From JAHFOW01 sp964370795 (GTDB taxonomy: Bacteria; Planctomycetota; Brocadiia; Brocadiales; Brocadiaceae), in the NCBI GenBank assembly GCA_964370795.1, contig CAYJME010000026.1, positions 1 to 23,441 of the forward strand: 23,441 nucleotides of DNA. Direction: 5' to 3'. The notes below the pieces were generated by a model. The model saw nothing but the letters and a program-made list of their open reading frames with translations. It was not told the DNA's origin and made no database searches. Below, piece by piece: positions 8,083 through 14,640 of this stretch. The translations under genes and the position numbers were made by a program. Position 1 is the stretch's first letter; each line of letters opens with the position of its first letter.

Positions 8083-8958
8083 TTAATATCTCTTTTCTCT
8101 CATTCTGAAAAAACGGATGATGGGTTCTACATAATGCCTGCCCGTATTGACCGTAATTTCATCCACACCCATAGATCGGAATAACCTGGACCGCTCCTGC
8201 CTTTGTTGGTTATTAAAGATGTGAAATTCCTTTCTTACCCGATCGCTTGCCGTATCAACCAAAAGTATCTCGTTTGTTTCTGCGTCTTTCAATTCAATAA
8301 GACCCACATTCGGTAGTTCGCATTCCCGTGGGTCTACTACAGTGACGGCAATGATATCATGCTTTTTGTTTGCAATACGTAAGGCATGTTCATAATTATG
8401 ATCAATAAAATCAGAGACAACAAAGCAAATAGCCTTCCTGTGACATATCCTGTTCAAATATTCCAGGGCAAAAGAGATCGTGGTTCCTTTGCCGGTTGGT
8501 TTTGAATAAAGGAGTTCCCTGATGACCCGCAATACGTGTTTCGTGCCTTTTTTTGGCGGGATGAATTTTTCAACCCTGTCGGTGAACATGATCAACCCAA
8601 CCTTGTCATTGTTTTTTATTGCCGAAAATGCCAGGATTGCGCATATCTCCGCGGCAACTTCATTTTTTAAATGCCTGATTGACCCAAAATTTCCCGATGC
8701 GCTCATATCCACCAGGAGCATGACGGTTAGTTCGCGCTCTTCCACGTAACGCTTAATAAAGGGTCGTCCCATGCGGGCGGTGACGTTCCAGTCAATAGTG
8801 CGGATTTCATCGCCTGGCTGATATTCCCGTACTTCATCAAACTCCATACCCCGTCCCTTAAAAACGCTGTGGTACTCGCCGACAAAAGCCTCGTTGACAA
8901 GGCGACGGGTATGAATCTCTATTTGTTGAATCTTTTTTAATATTTCTTTTGGGATCAT
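8083..8958 (-). CDS. DUF58 protein with VWA-like fold
   Basis: The 291-residue protein has the DUF58 signature REYQPGDEIRTIDWNVTAR at about 44-62, followed by GRPFIKRYVEERELT. A VWA-like core begins at about 78 with DMSAS (84-88) in the MIDAS position and continues to about 260. No membrane helix is seen, so it is probably cytoplasmic or peripheral. DUF58 proteins are the usual partners of MoxR ATPases and are encoded directly after them, as here (105-base gap, minus strand). The presumed role is linking MoxR ATP hydrolysis to the membrane VWA proteins. The start ATG has no obvious Shine-Dalgarno site. Confidence 0.9.
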   Translation of the reverse strand: MIPKEILKKIQQIEIHTRRLVNEAFVGEYHSVFKGRGMEFDEVREYQPGDEIRTIDWNVTARMGRPFIKRYVEERELTVMLLVDMSASGNFGSIRHLKNEVAAEICAILAFSAIKNNDKVGLIMFTDRVEKFIPPKKGTKHVLRVIRELLYSKPTGKGTTISFALEYLNRICHRKAICFVVSDFIDHNYEHALRIANKKHDIIAVTVVDPRECELPNVGLIELKDAETNEILLVDTASDRVRKEFHIFNNQQRQERSRLFRSMGVDEITVNTGRHYVEPIIRFFRMREKRY

Positions 8959-9012
8959 AATTTAATGTTAATATGGCATTTGCATCGGGTTGATTAATTA
9001 GCCCCTCAATAA

Positions 9013-9047
9013 CCGTTTAAACCGCTTAAGCCGTTTAAGCGGTTTAA
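9013..9047. repeat. 13-bp perfect inverted repeat with 9-bp tandem units
   Basis: TTAAACCGCTTAA (9017-9029) is the exact reverse complement of 9035-9047, with the five-base spacer GCCGT. The same stretch also reads as tandem nine-base units, CCGTTTAAA, CCGCTTAAG, CCGTTTAAG and then CGGTTTAAT. It lies between moxR and the DUF58 gene within the transcription unit, with no T tract on the minus strand. It could be an RNA hairpin for differential expression or a protein-binding site. Confidence 0.7.
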
Positions 9048-9063
9048 TCTGCTTATCAAATAA

Positions 9064-10053
9064 TTATGGTACCTCCACGGTATCAAATATCTTTTGTACA
9101 ATCTCTTCAGAGGTTATCTCTTCTGCTTCTGCCTCGTAGGTTAAAATAATTCTATGGCGAAGCACGTCCATTCCTATGGACTTTACATCCTGTGGGGTAA
9201 CAAATCCCCTGCCCTTGAGAAAGGCATGTGCCTTGGACGCAAGCGTGAGATAAATGGTTGCTCGAGGGGAAGCCCCGTATTCTATGAATTCTTCCAGTTT
9301 GAGGTTATATGACTTCGGGTCCCTCGATGCGAATACAATATCAATAATGTAATCTTTAATTTTATCATCTATATAAATTTTATCGACTATTGCGCGGAGG
9401 CGTAAGATATCTTTGGGGGAGATCACTGGATTTACCTGAAAATCTTTTTTTGTAATTGCCATACGGTCCAGAATGTCCCGTTCTTCCTTTTTGTCCGGAT
9501 AGGTAATATGCAATTTAAACATAAAGCGGTCAACCTGCGCTTCGGGTAAGGGGTACGTACCCTCATGTTCAATGGGATTCTGGGTTGCAAGTACAAGAAA
9601 GGGGTCATCCAATTTAAACGTCTGATCTCCAATAGTAACCTGGCGATCCTGCATTGCCTCCAGCAATGCGCTCTGTACTTTTGCAGGGGCACGATTGATT
9701 TCGTCGGCAAGGACAATATTCGTAAAAATGGGGCCTTTTCGGACGCTAAAGTCGCCCGTTTTGGGATTATAGATAAGAGTGCCAAGTAAATCGGCTGGGA
9801 GTAAATCCGGTGTAAATTGTATTCGTTGAAAGCCGGCTTGCATGACCTTTGCAAGGGTCATAATGGACATGGTTTTTGCTAATCCTGGTACGCCCTCCAG
9901 TAATACATGTCCATTGGAGAGAATTCCCATGAGTAGTCGTTCGATTAAGTACTTTTGTCCAACGATTACCTTTCCAACTTCATACATCAGGGTATTTACA
10001 AAATCACTTTCTTGTTTTACCCTTTCCGTAACTTCTTTAACGTCCGATTCCAT
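9064..10053 (-). CDS. moxR: MoxR-family AAA+ ATPase
   Basis: The 329-residue protein has Walker A GVPGLAKT (54-61), Walker B with D117 and E118 in IVLADEINRAP, and sensor 1 in FLVLATQNP. A C-terminal lid domain holds the PRATIYL sensor 2 arginine. Length and motifs fit the MoxR (AAA_3) family, chaperone-like ATPases that act with VWA-domain proteins. It is the first gene of the minus-strand set leading to batE. GGAGGGG lies four to five bases ahead of the ATG at 10051-10053, the best ribosome site in the locus. It should hydrolyse ATP in the cytoplasm and drive remodelling of the DUF58/Bat complex; the substrate is unknown. Confidence 0.95.
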   Translation of the reverse strand: MESDVKEVTERVKQESDFVNTLMYEVGKVIVGQKYLIERLLMGILSNGHVLLEGVPGLAKTMSIMTLAKVMQAGFQRIQFTPDLLPADLLGTLIYNPKTGDFSVRKGPIFTNIVLADEINRAPAKVQSALLEAMQDRQVTIGDQTFKLDDPFLVLATQNPIEHEGTYPLPEAQVDRFMFKLHITYPDKKEERDILDRMAITKKDFQVNPVISPKDILRLRAIVDKIYIDDKIKDYIIDIVFASRDPKSYNLKLEEFIEYGASPRATIYLTLASKAHAFLKGRGFVTPQDVKSIGMDVLRHRIILTYEAEAEEITSEEIVQKIFDTVEVP

Positions 10054-10096
10054 CTACCCCTCCAGCGTAAAAAATAGCAAACACACAAAAACGTTT

Positions 10097-10126
10097 TTTA
10101 TACCTTTAACAATTGAAAATTAACAA
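10097..10126 (-). promoter_or_regulatory. Candidate moxR promoter
   Basis: On the minus strand TTGTTA (10121-10126) is separated by 18 bases from TATAAA (10097-10102). This would start transcription near 10090 and give a leader of about 37 bases that includes the GGAGGGG site of moxR. It is the only promoter-like match seen ahead of the moxR-bat set. Confidence 0.4.
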
Positions 10127-10261
10127 AGAATCCGGATGATTTGTTCCCCATTTCTATCTCTTATAAAATCTTCGAAGTTGTCATAATTGAGTAAAATTAT
10201 ATACTAAATTTATTTACTTTTAAACACCCATTTCTGAAATTTCGGCCTCAAGGGAATGTGC

Positions 10262-10290
10262 TTGACTCTCAAAAAAAGAGATGTTATGAT
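10262..10290 (+). promoter_or_regulatory. Candidate mobB promoter
   Basis: TTGACT (10262-10267) and TATGAT (10285-10290) are separated by exactly 17 bases. Each hexamer has five of six consensus bases. The predicted start lies near 10297, about 50 bases ahead of the mobB TTG codon. Confidence 0.6.
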
Positions 10291-10346
10291 TAAAAGTTAA
10301 ATTTTGCAGAAAGTTTTTTCAACGCAGATTGGTCTAAAAATAAACA

Positions 10347-10844
10347 TTGCCAAAGGAAATTTCCGTTGTCTCGATCGTTGGTAAACAAAACGTGGGAAAG
10401 ACTACCCTCATTGGGATTCTCATACCCCTGTTAAAAAGAAAAGGGTATAGAGTCGGGACGATTAAGTATAATATTCCTTCCTTTGAAATTGATTATGAAG
10501 GAAAAGATACTTACAATCACTATCAGGCTGGAGCGGACGTCGTTTCTATATCTTCGGCGAAAAAGCTGGCAATTATAAAAAGACTGGAAAAAAAATCCCC
10601 GACGATAAAAGATATTATTAGTCGCTATTATCAGGGGGTTGATATTGTGCTTGTTGAAGGCTATAAAAACTGGCGGTATCCTTATGTTGAGATTCATAAA
10701 GATTGCAGTATTAAATCATCCGGTAAGGAATTCAGGCATCACATGACGATTGTAAGCAGTACGACAACCGATTCTCCTATACCCGGCTTTCATAAAAATG
10801 ATTTGAATACTATCATAAAATTTATAGAATCAAAAATAAAATAA
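10347..10844 (+). CDS. mobB: Molybdopterin-guanine dinucleotide biosynthesis protein B
   Basis: The 165-residue protein starts SVVSIVGKQNVGKTTLI, with Walker A at 12-19. It continues with KRKGYRVGTIKYN and DYEGKDTYNHYQAGADVV, the typical MobB pattern of a P-loop followed by the D...D.....AGA segment. VLVEGYK (about 99-105) is the conserved VEGxK/H motif. MobB binds GTP and assists MobA in making molybdopterin-guanine dinucleotide for enzymes such as formate dehydrogenase and nitrate reductase. The start appears to be TTG at 10347, because no in-frame ATG or GTG lies between it and the P-loop except mid-domain codons; the Shine-Dalgarno match is poor. It is divergent from moxR. No other molybdenum gene is in the window. 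Confidence 0.88.
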   Translation: MPKEISVVSIVGKQNVGKTTLIGILIPLLKRKGYRVGTIKYNIPSFEIDYEGKDTYNHYQAGADVVSISSAKKLAIIKRLEKKSPTIKDIISRYYQGVDIVLVEGYKNWRYPYVEIHKDCSIKSSGKEFRHHMTIVSSTTTDSPIPGFHKNDLNTIIKFIESKIK

Positions 10845-10961
10845 ATTTGAATGGAGGTGATAATTATTCCGTAACGCGGTCGCGATCGATGTTCAGTATA
10901 TAATTATATGCATGATGTTTATTGTATTTAAATTTTTTCATGGTAATAAAAATTACCTTGT

Positions 10962-10970
10962 GAGGAGGAA
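10962..10970 (+). promoter_or_regulatory. Ribosome binding site that sets the cytochrome start
   Basis: GAGGAGGAA lies nine to ten bases ahead of GTG at 10978-10980. The ATG at 10971 is out of frame and too close. The in-frame ATGs at 10912 and 10915 have no such site and would put 22 extra residues before the signal peptide. A perfect small hairpin, GGTAAT-AAAA-ATTACC (10942-10957), lies just upstream. Confidence 0.7.
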
Positions 10971-10977
10971 ATGTTTA

Positions 10978-11325
10978 GTGAAGAAGTTTTTTACTTATTG
11001 CGCTATTCCCGTTGCAACGATATGTGGTCTATATCTCGGTTTTTCCACCACTTCAGCCCATGCAGGAGATATAAAAAAGATTTATAAGGATACCTGTGAA
11101 TTATGCCACGGGCCTGATGGAAAGGGTAGTGAGGCTGGCAAACAATTCGGTGTGCCGGATTTCACCAATGCGGATTATCAAAAGTCAAGGACTGATGCAG
11201 ACATGAAGAAGTCTATGACTGAGGGCACCAAGAATCCAAATTATGTAAAACTTTCAGACCTCGGGGTTGACGCTGCCGACCTTGACCCGCTCATTAAAGT
11301 AGTGAGAGGCTTCGGCGGAAAATAG
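10978..11325 (+). CDS. Exported monohaem cytochrome c
   Basis: Starting at GTG 10978 the protein has 115 residues. A signal peptide of 29 residues ends STTSAHA before GDIKK. The mature part of about 86 residues carries one haem site, CELCH, followed by GPDGKG as in class I cytochromes c. VPDFTNADYQ and a later methionine in MKKSMTEG are candidates for the distal-ligand region. It should be a small soluble electron carrier outside the cytoplasmic membrane, in an anammox cell possibly inside the anammoxosome. It follows mobB by 133 bases and is closed by a strong terminator, so it probably ends a transcript. Its PDFTNA motif recurs as PNFTNA in the cytochrome at 19904. The exact electron partner cannot be deduced. 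Confidence 0.88.
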   Translation: MKKFFTYCAIPVATICGLYLGFSTTSAHAGDIKKIYKDTCELCHGPDGKGSEAGKQFGVPDFTNADYQKSRTDADMKKSMTEGTKNPNYVKLSDLGVDAADLDPLIKVVRGFGGK

Positions 11326-11358
11326 AATACTATAATCTGGAGTAAGAGCGTATTAAAC

Positions 11359-11407
11359 AAATCCCCCTGCATTCATCTCGAACAGAGCATGATGAGGGGG
11401 ATTTTTT
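11359..11407 (+). terminator. Rho-independent terminator after cytochrome c
   Basis: AAATCCCCCT (11359-11368) pairs with AGGGGGATTT (11395-11404), and a run of six T covers 11402-11407. It lies 34 bases after the cytochrome stop and is the clearest terminator in the window. Confidence 0.8.
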
Positions 11408-11430
11408 ATGGCCTGTTTTGTAATCGTTCA

Positions 11431-11529
11431 CCGCAGAGGGCGCGGAGAACGCAGAGAAATAAAGGGAAAATTTTGCATAATTTTTCTGTTTATCCTCTAT
11501 CACATCCTCTGCGATCTCAGCGTTTTGCG
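11431..11529. repeat. Dispersed imperfect palindrome (CGCAGAG type)
   Basis: The left arm, 11431-11456, holds CCGCAGAGGGCGCGGAG and then AACGCAGAG. The right arm, 11506-11529, is its imperfect reverse complement, CCTCTGCG with CTCAGCG and TTTTGCG. This sequence type is a familiar multi-copy intergenic repeat in many bacterial genomes; that statement is from recall. An open frame across it has no protein character. Confidence 0.6.
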
Positions 11530-11557
11530 ATGGGCGGAACTGTTACGGTTTTTTTAA

Positions 11558-11597
11558 CAACCCCCTTGATTCCCCTTTTATAAGGGGTATTTGGTTG
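11558..11597. repeat. Composite palindrome ahead of rtcA
   Basis: CCCCTT (11572-11577) pairs with AAGGGG (11582-11587) around a TTAT loop. Outer arms CAACC (11558-11562) and GGTTG (11593-11597) extend the structure. This is another common dispersed form. With the terminator and the preceding palindrome it fills most of the 326 bases between the cytochrome gene and rtcA. Confidence 0.6.
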
Positions 11598-11651
11598 CGG
11601 TGTCGTCGCGCCCGGAATCTCCTGTAATCAAAAACTGAAGGTTATCCCCGC

Positions 11652-12695
11652 ATGACTGAAGATATTATAAAAATCGATGGTTCTTTTGGCGAAGGCGGCG
11701 GGCAAATCCTGCGCACTGCGCTTTCTTTATCGGCTATTACGAAAAGGCCGTTTGAGATATACAACATCCGTGTAAAGAGAAAAGTGCCGGGACTCAGTTA
11801 CCAGCATCTTCAGGCGGTAAATGCAACTGCTCAGATTTGCAATGCCGAAGTTGTGGGAAATCAACTCCGCTCGACTGACCTGATATTTTATCCCGGCCAG
11901 ATACAGCCGGGTTCATATCATCTGAACATCGGAACCGCAGGTTCTGTATCTCTCGTATTGCAGACGGTCTTCTATCCGCTCAGTTTACAAAGCAAACCTT
12001 CATCAGTGATTATTACCGGCGGTACGCATGTTAGTCATAGTCCGTGTGCAGACTACCTGAAGCTCCAATGGTTATTCTATCTGAAATACATCGGTTTTCA
12101 TGCAGAGATACAAACCGTCAGGGCTGGATTTTTTCCTCAGGGTGGCGGAGAGATTTTTGTCAAAATAGCCCCCGTTGGCCTGTTGCATCCCTTAAACATT
12201 GAAGACCGGGGAAGGCTTATTCATGTGAATGGAATATCTATGGTAAGCAATCTGGACACGTCAATTGCGCAGCGGCAGCAATCACAGGCAGCGAAAAGAC
12301 TTTCAGAACACGGCATAGGTCATGAAATATTACTGGAGGACGCCCCTGCTTTTGGGAAGGGGACAATGCTCCTCCTGCTGGGAAAGTTTGAACACAGCCA
12401 GTGTTGCTATTTCAGTCTCGGCGCTCTTGGTAAACGTGCTGAAACCGTTGCCGATGAGGCATGTAAAGAATTCCACTCTTTTCTCAAAACAAAGGGCGTT
12501 GTTGATGAACACCTTGCCGACCAAGTCATCATTCCCCTTGCCCTTGCCCAGGGTACATCATGTTTCATTACGCCAAAAGTTACGCAACACCTGCTCACCA
12601 ATATTGAAATTGTAAAGCTGTTTCTTCCGGTAACTATCAATGTTTCTGGAATACCTGATGGAGAAGGAACTGTTACAATAAGCAGGAAGGCGTAA
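11652..12695 (+). CDS. rtcA: RNA 3'-terminal phosphate cyclase
   Basis: The 347-residue protein opens with the RtcA hallmark DGSFGEGGGQILRTALSLS at residues 9-27. It has KVPGLSYQHLQAV near 44-56, NIGTAGSVSLVLQT, and FFPQGGGE in the middle. The catalytic histidine, which forms the AMP adduct in RtcA, is H313 in QHLLTNIEIV. EHLADQ precedes it. The enzyme uses ATP to convert RNA 3'-phosphate ends to 2',3'-cyclic phosphate. Length matches the family (about 340). No rtcB ligase or rtcR regulator is in the window, unlike the enterobacterial rtcBA operon. GAAGG precedes the ATG by ten bases. All motifs are intact, so activity is expected. Confidence 0.95.
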   Translation: MTEDIIKIDGSFGEGGGQILRTALSLSAITKRPFEIYNIRVKRKVPGLSYQHLQAVNATAQICNAEVVGNQLRSTDLIFYPGQIQPGSYHLNIGTAGSVSLVLQTVFYPLSLQSKPSSVIITGGTHVSHSPCADYLKLQWLFYLKYIGFHAEIQTVRAGFFPQGGGEIFVKIAPVGLLHPLNIEDRGRLIHVNGISMVSNLDTSIAQRQQSQAAKRLSEHGIGHEILLEDAPAFGKGTMLLLLGKFEHSQCCYFSLGALGKRAETVADEACKEFHSFLKTKGVVDEHLADQVIIPLALAQGTSCFITPKVTQHLLTNIEIVKLFLPVTINVSGIPDGEGTVTISRKA

Positions 12696-12778
12696 AGAAA
12701 AATCGCAAATCTGAAATTTTAATTTACTTCTTGCCTGGTTTGGATTTGTTCGGGTTCGGTGTGTTGTACGTCCACATT

Positions 12779-12813
12779 TCTTGAAAAGGTCTTTTGTGGG
12801 AACCTTTTCAAGA
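12779..12813. terminator. 12-bp perfect hairpin between convergent genes
   Basis: TCTTGAAAAGGT (12779-12790) is exactly complementary to 12802-12813 around an 11-base loop. It lies 83 bases after rtcA and 29 bases after the end of the convergent zinc-ribbon gene. The stem is long but AT-rich and no strong T tract follows on either strand, so a two-way terminator is likely rather than certain. Confidence 0.5.
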
Positions 12814-12842
12814 TGATTCTGTGGCTTATGAAGTATCAAAAA

Positions 12843-13121
12843 CTACATGGTATTGCTTTGCAGGGTACGCTGTGCCTTGAGAAGTTTTTGGGTCATCTGG
12901 ATATATCGTTTTCCAGTAGCCGCAGCGCTATCATGCTCAATCCTTTGAAAGCAACACTTGCATTCGATGTACGTGTCGTTTTGCCGCAAACTGGGTAGAG
13001 TATCGCTTTCTTCGATACGCTTGCCAAGCTCAGGCGACTGCCTGATGGCCTGAAAGCTGCTGGTAAAGACATTGAATTCTTTATCATTACCGCATTTGGG
13101 GCATATAAAAAATGCATTCAT
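12843..13121 (-). CDS. Small zinc-ribbon protein, function unknown
   Basis: The 92-residue product carries CPKC at 8-11 and CKCC near 54-57, a spacing suited to a single structural zinc site joining the N-terminus to the middle. The intervening part is polar and the C-terminus (about 65-92) is basic and helical. No membrane segment or signal is seen. AAAGGAG lies seven bases ahead of the ATG, one of the best ribosome sites in the window, which argues strongly that this is a real gene. It is convergent with rtcA. Such short ribbons often bind nucleic acid or act as protein adaptors, but nothing here decides that. Confidence 0.65.
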   Translation of the reverse strand: MNAFFICPKCGNDKEFNVFTSSFQAIRQSPELGKRIEESDTLPSLRQNDTYIECKCCFQRIEHDSAAATGKRYIQMTQKLLKAQRTLQSNTM

Positions 13122-13556
13122 TCACAATCTCCTTTCTTTAGTAAAAAATGTAATATAAATTCACGATTATTCGTGGTTGATGAAATATTAAAAAATAATC
13201 CATAACACCCGGTTGTTTCTTTGTGTTCCGGTTGCTTTATGGCAATAAAAGTAGCCAAATGCTCAATTTAAAGTTCAGGAATTTTTTTGGTAGCCACACC
13301 CTTTATGGGTGCATAATGAGAGCAGACAGAAGTCTTTGCCCCTCAAATGCTCAGCCGAAGGCTCGTTGATTTTGTAAAAACCCTACTGATGTGTTTGAAT
13401 ATGACATGTATATGGTTTCCTGTATCTCAGCTTATCAAAAATATGACCATTTTTTTAAAAGTAACACAATCCCCACAGGATTGCTAACGGCTTATTGGTT
13501 TACTCTCATTAAGAAATAAAAAAGGCCTAGCTCAGGTATACTTAGGAAAGGTACAC

Positions 13557-13729
13557 ATGAACGAAGCCTTTAAAAGTAACAACAAAACATAATATACCAC
13601 ACAAACAAAATAAATACAACAGAAAATAATAATATAATTCTTGAATTACCAAAAACAATGGTTGACGTCAAACATACTTTGCTGACTTCTGAAAATAGAA
13701 AATCCCCAATAATAAGAGGAAGAGATTGA
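13557..13729 (+). pseudogene. Possible degenerate gene remnant
   Basis: A good ribosome site, AGGAAAGG (13544-13551), lies five bases ahead of ATG 13557. The frame MNEAFKSNNKT stops at 13592. Another frame then reads on from about 13580 to the stop at 13727-13729, ending with MVDVKHTLLTSENRKSPIIR. One frameshift would join them into a polypeptide of about 57 residues. A transposase N-terminus is possible from the company of repeats, but the family was not recognised. Confidence 0.25.
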
Positions 13730-13746
13730 CAGTATCTTCAATGGTC

Positions 13747-13790
13747 ATTAGTATAGTGTTTCAGAAAAAAGTATACCGTACAAATGTCAT
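13747..13790 (+). repeat. 44-base dispersed repeat, copy 1
   Basis: It matches 21545-21588 at 40 of 44 positions. The shared core is TTTCAGAAAAAAGTATACC, with GTATA and TATAC forming inverted ends around it. Here it runs directly into a CATTGCGAG palindrome; the second copy lies ahead of a transposase fragment. Confidence 0.75.
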
Positions 13791-13820
13791 TGCGAGAAAC
13801 GGAGTAACAAAGCAATCTCT
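13785..13820 (+). repeat. REP-like palindrome (TGTCATTGCGAG), copy 1
   Basis: It begins TGTCATTGCGAG and ends AAAGCAATCTCT. ATTGC at 13789-13793 pairs with GCAAT at 13812-13816. The same element occurs at 17793-17822. This is a widespread intergenic repeat type, known from recall. Confidence 0.7.
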
Positions 13821-13919
13821 ACCCATTTAAGAATACCACTTTGCCAAAGGGGATAACCTGACACTTTTACCCGATTATAAAATAAGTTAAAATTTTCCTT
13901 GATTGAAGGCCTGTAGATT

Positions 13920-14111
13920 GTGATTAAACCCAGATTGTTCGGTTCAATGTTGGTTATATATGCCTTGTGCAGTCTTTTTCTGGGGCAGAACTTTTTTTAT
14001 TTATCTGCCTTATTCCTTGCAAAATCTCTCAGGATAGATTGGCAAACGACGGCAAATACGGCAGGTGCTCTTTGGTATCGTACTTGGTATTGCTCTTGCT
14101 CTTTTGTTTAA
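13920..14111 (+). pseudogene. 5' part of an apparently frameshifted membrane protein
   Basis: Starting at GTG 13920, with GAAGG about ten bases upstream, the frame encodes a basic start and a hydrophobic segment (LVIYALCSLFLGQNFFYLSAL). It then loses hydrophobic character near residue 49 and stops at 14111. At 14063-14066 the neighbouring frame takes over with VLFGIVLGIALALLF, so a one-base shift would join this to the membrane protein at 14065-14640. Alternatives are a true small protein or a sequencing error. Confidence 0.45.
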
Positions 14112-14640
14112 CTCGATGCTTCTCCTGTGGAAGGGAGGGTCTATAGTCTATTTTTTCACTTTCTGGTTTGTGGTTATATTTATTGTGCCTGTTTTTATCG
14201 TAACGAAGGCGGTTACTTGGGTGTCGCGGAAGGGCTGGTTGCCGAAAGCGCCCTGGGCAGTTATTGCATTTGTTGCTGTTGTCGGATGGCCTTTTTGTGA
14301 TTATGCCCCGGTTACCGTACGTATTTTACATCTCCGGTCAGTCGCTAACCAGGAAATCCCCCTGTACCCTGACGCGGTAAAGGAGGGGACGTTCGTGCAG
14401 CCAATTGCAAATGAACCCACAGGTTGTCAATATGTTACGCTCGTTCTAAAAACATCCGCAGAGCAAAAAGAAATTGTTCGATTTTATCAGGAAGAACTCA
14501 GCCGTCTCGGCTGGGATTTGAGTAATGAAACGGTACCTTCTTCCGATAACACCCCATACTGGTTTGTAAAGAATGAGCGGCATATTTCAGTTAACGTAGC
14601 AGTGCCTCAGCAGATCAAGGTCACGTACTACATGAAATAA
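14065..14640 (+). CDS. Multi-pass membrane protein with C-terminal soluble domain
   Basis: The family is not recognised. This frame gives 191 residues from GTG 14065, with membrane helices at about 2-22, 29-50 and 66-84. A soluble domain (about 95-191) follows, with PLYPDAVKEGTF and an FYQEELSRLGWDLS segment. The latter pattern (a short strand, then helix ending GW) occurs in small envelope proteins that sense or process substrates outside the membrane. No Shine-Dalgarno site precedes GTG 14065, and the upstream frame (13920-14111) supplies a plausible first helix. The intact gene may therefore span 13920-14640 with one frameshift. The stop TAA overlaps the ATG of the serine hydrolase (TAATG), so the two are translationally coupled. 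Confidence 0.6.
   Translation: MLFGIVLGIALALLFNSMLLLWKGGSIVYFFTFWFVVIFIVPVFIVTKAVTWVSRKGWLPKAPWAVIAFVAVVGWPFCDYAPVTVRILHLRSVANQEIPLYPDAVKEGTFVQPIANEPTGCQYVTLVLKTSAEQKEIVRFYQEELSRLGWDLSNETVPSSDNTPYWFVKNERHISVNVAVPQQIKVTYYMK

Larger units (their letters stand above)
13122..13919. other. About 800 bases without an intact gene
   Basis: This stretch holds several short hairpins: CACGA/TCGTG at 13162-13175, CACCC/GGGTG at 13297-13311, and CAATCC/GGATTG at 13467-13483. It also holds a degenerate reading frame (13557-13729), a 44-base repeat (13747-13790) and a CATTGCGAG palindrome (13785-13820). Base composition is more AT-rich than the flanking genes and stops occur in all frames. It looks like a decayed mobile or accessory segment. 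No tRNA or known riboswitch was recognised. Confidence 0.5.

Noticed and set aside
9013..9047. CRISPR-like repeat array
   Set aside because: The units are nine bases, continuous and without spacers; no cas genes are present.
9432..9854. A 140-codon minus-strand frame inside moxR
   Set aside because: It is an alternative frame of moxR, which has all AAA+ motifs in its own frame.
11389..11583. A small plus-strand frame between cytochrome c and rtcA
   Set aside because: It runs through the terminator and a dispersed palindrome, and its sequence simply translates the repeat.
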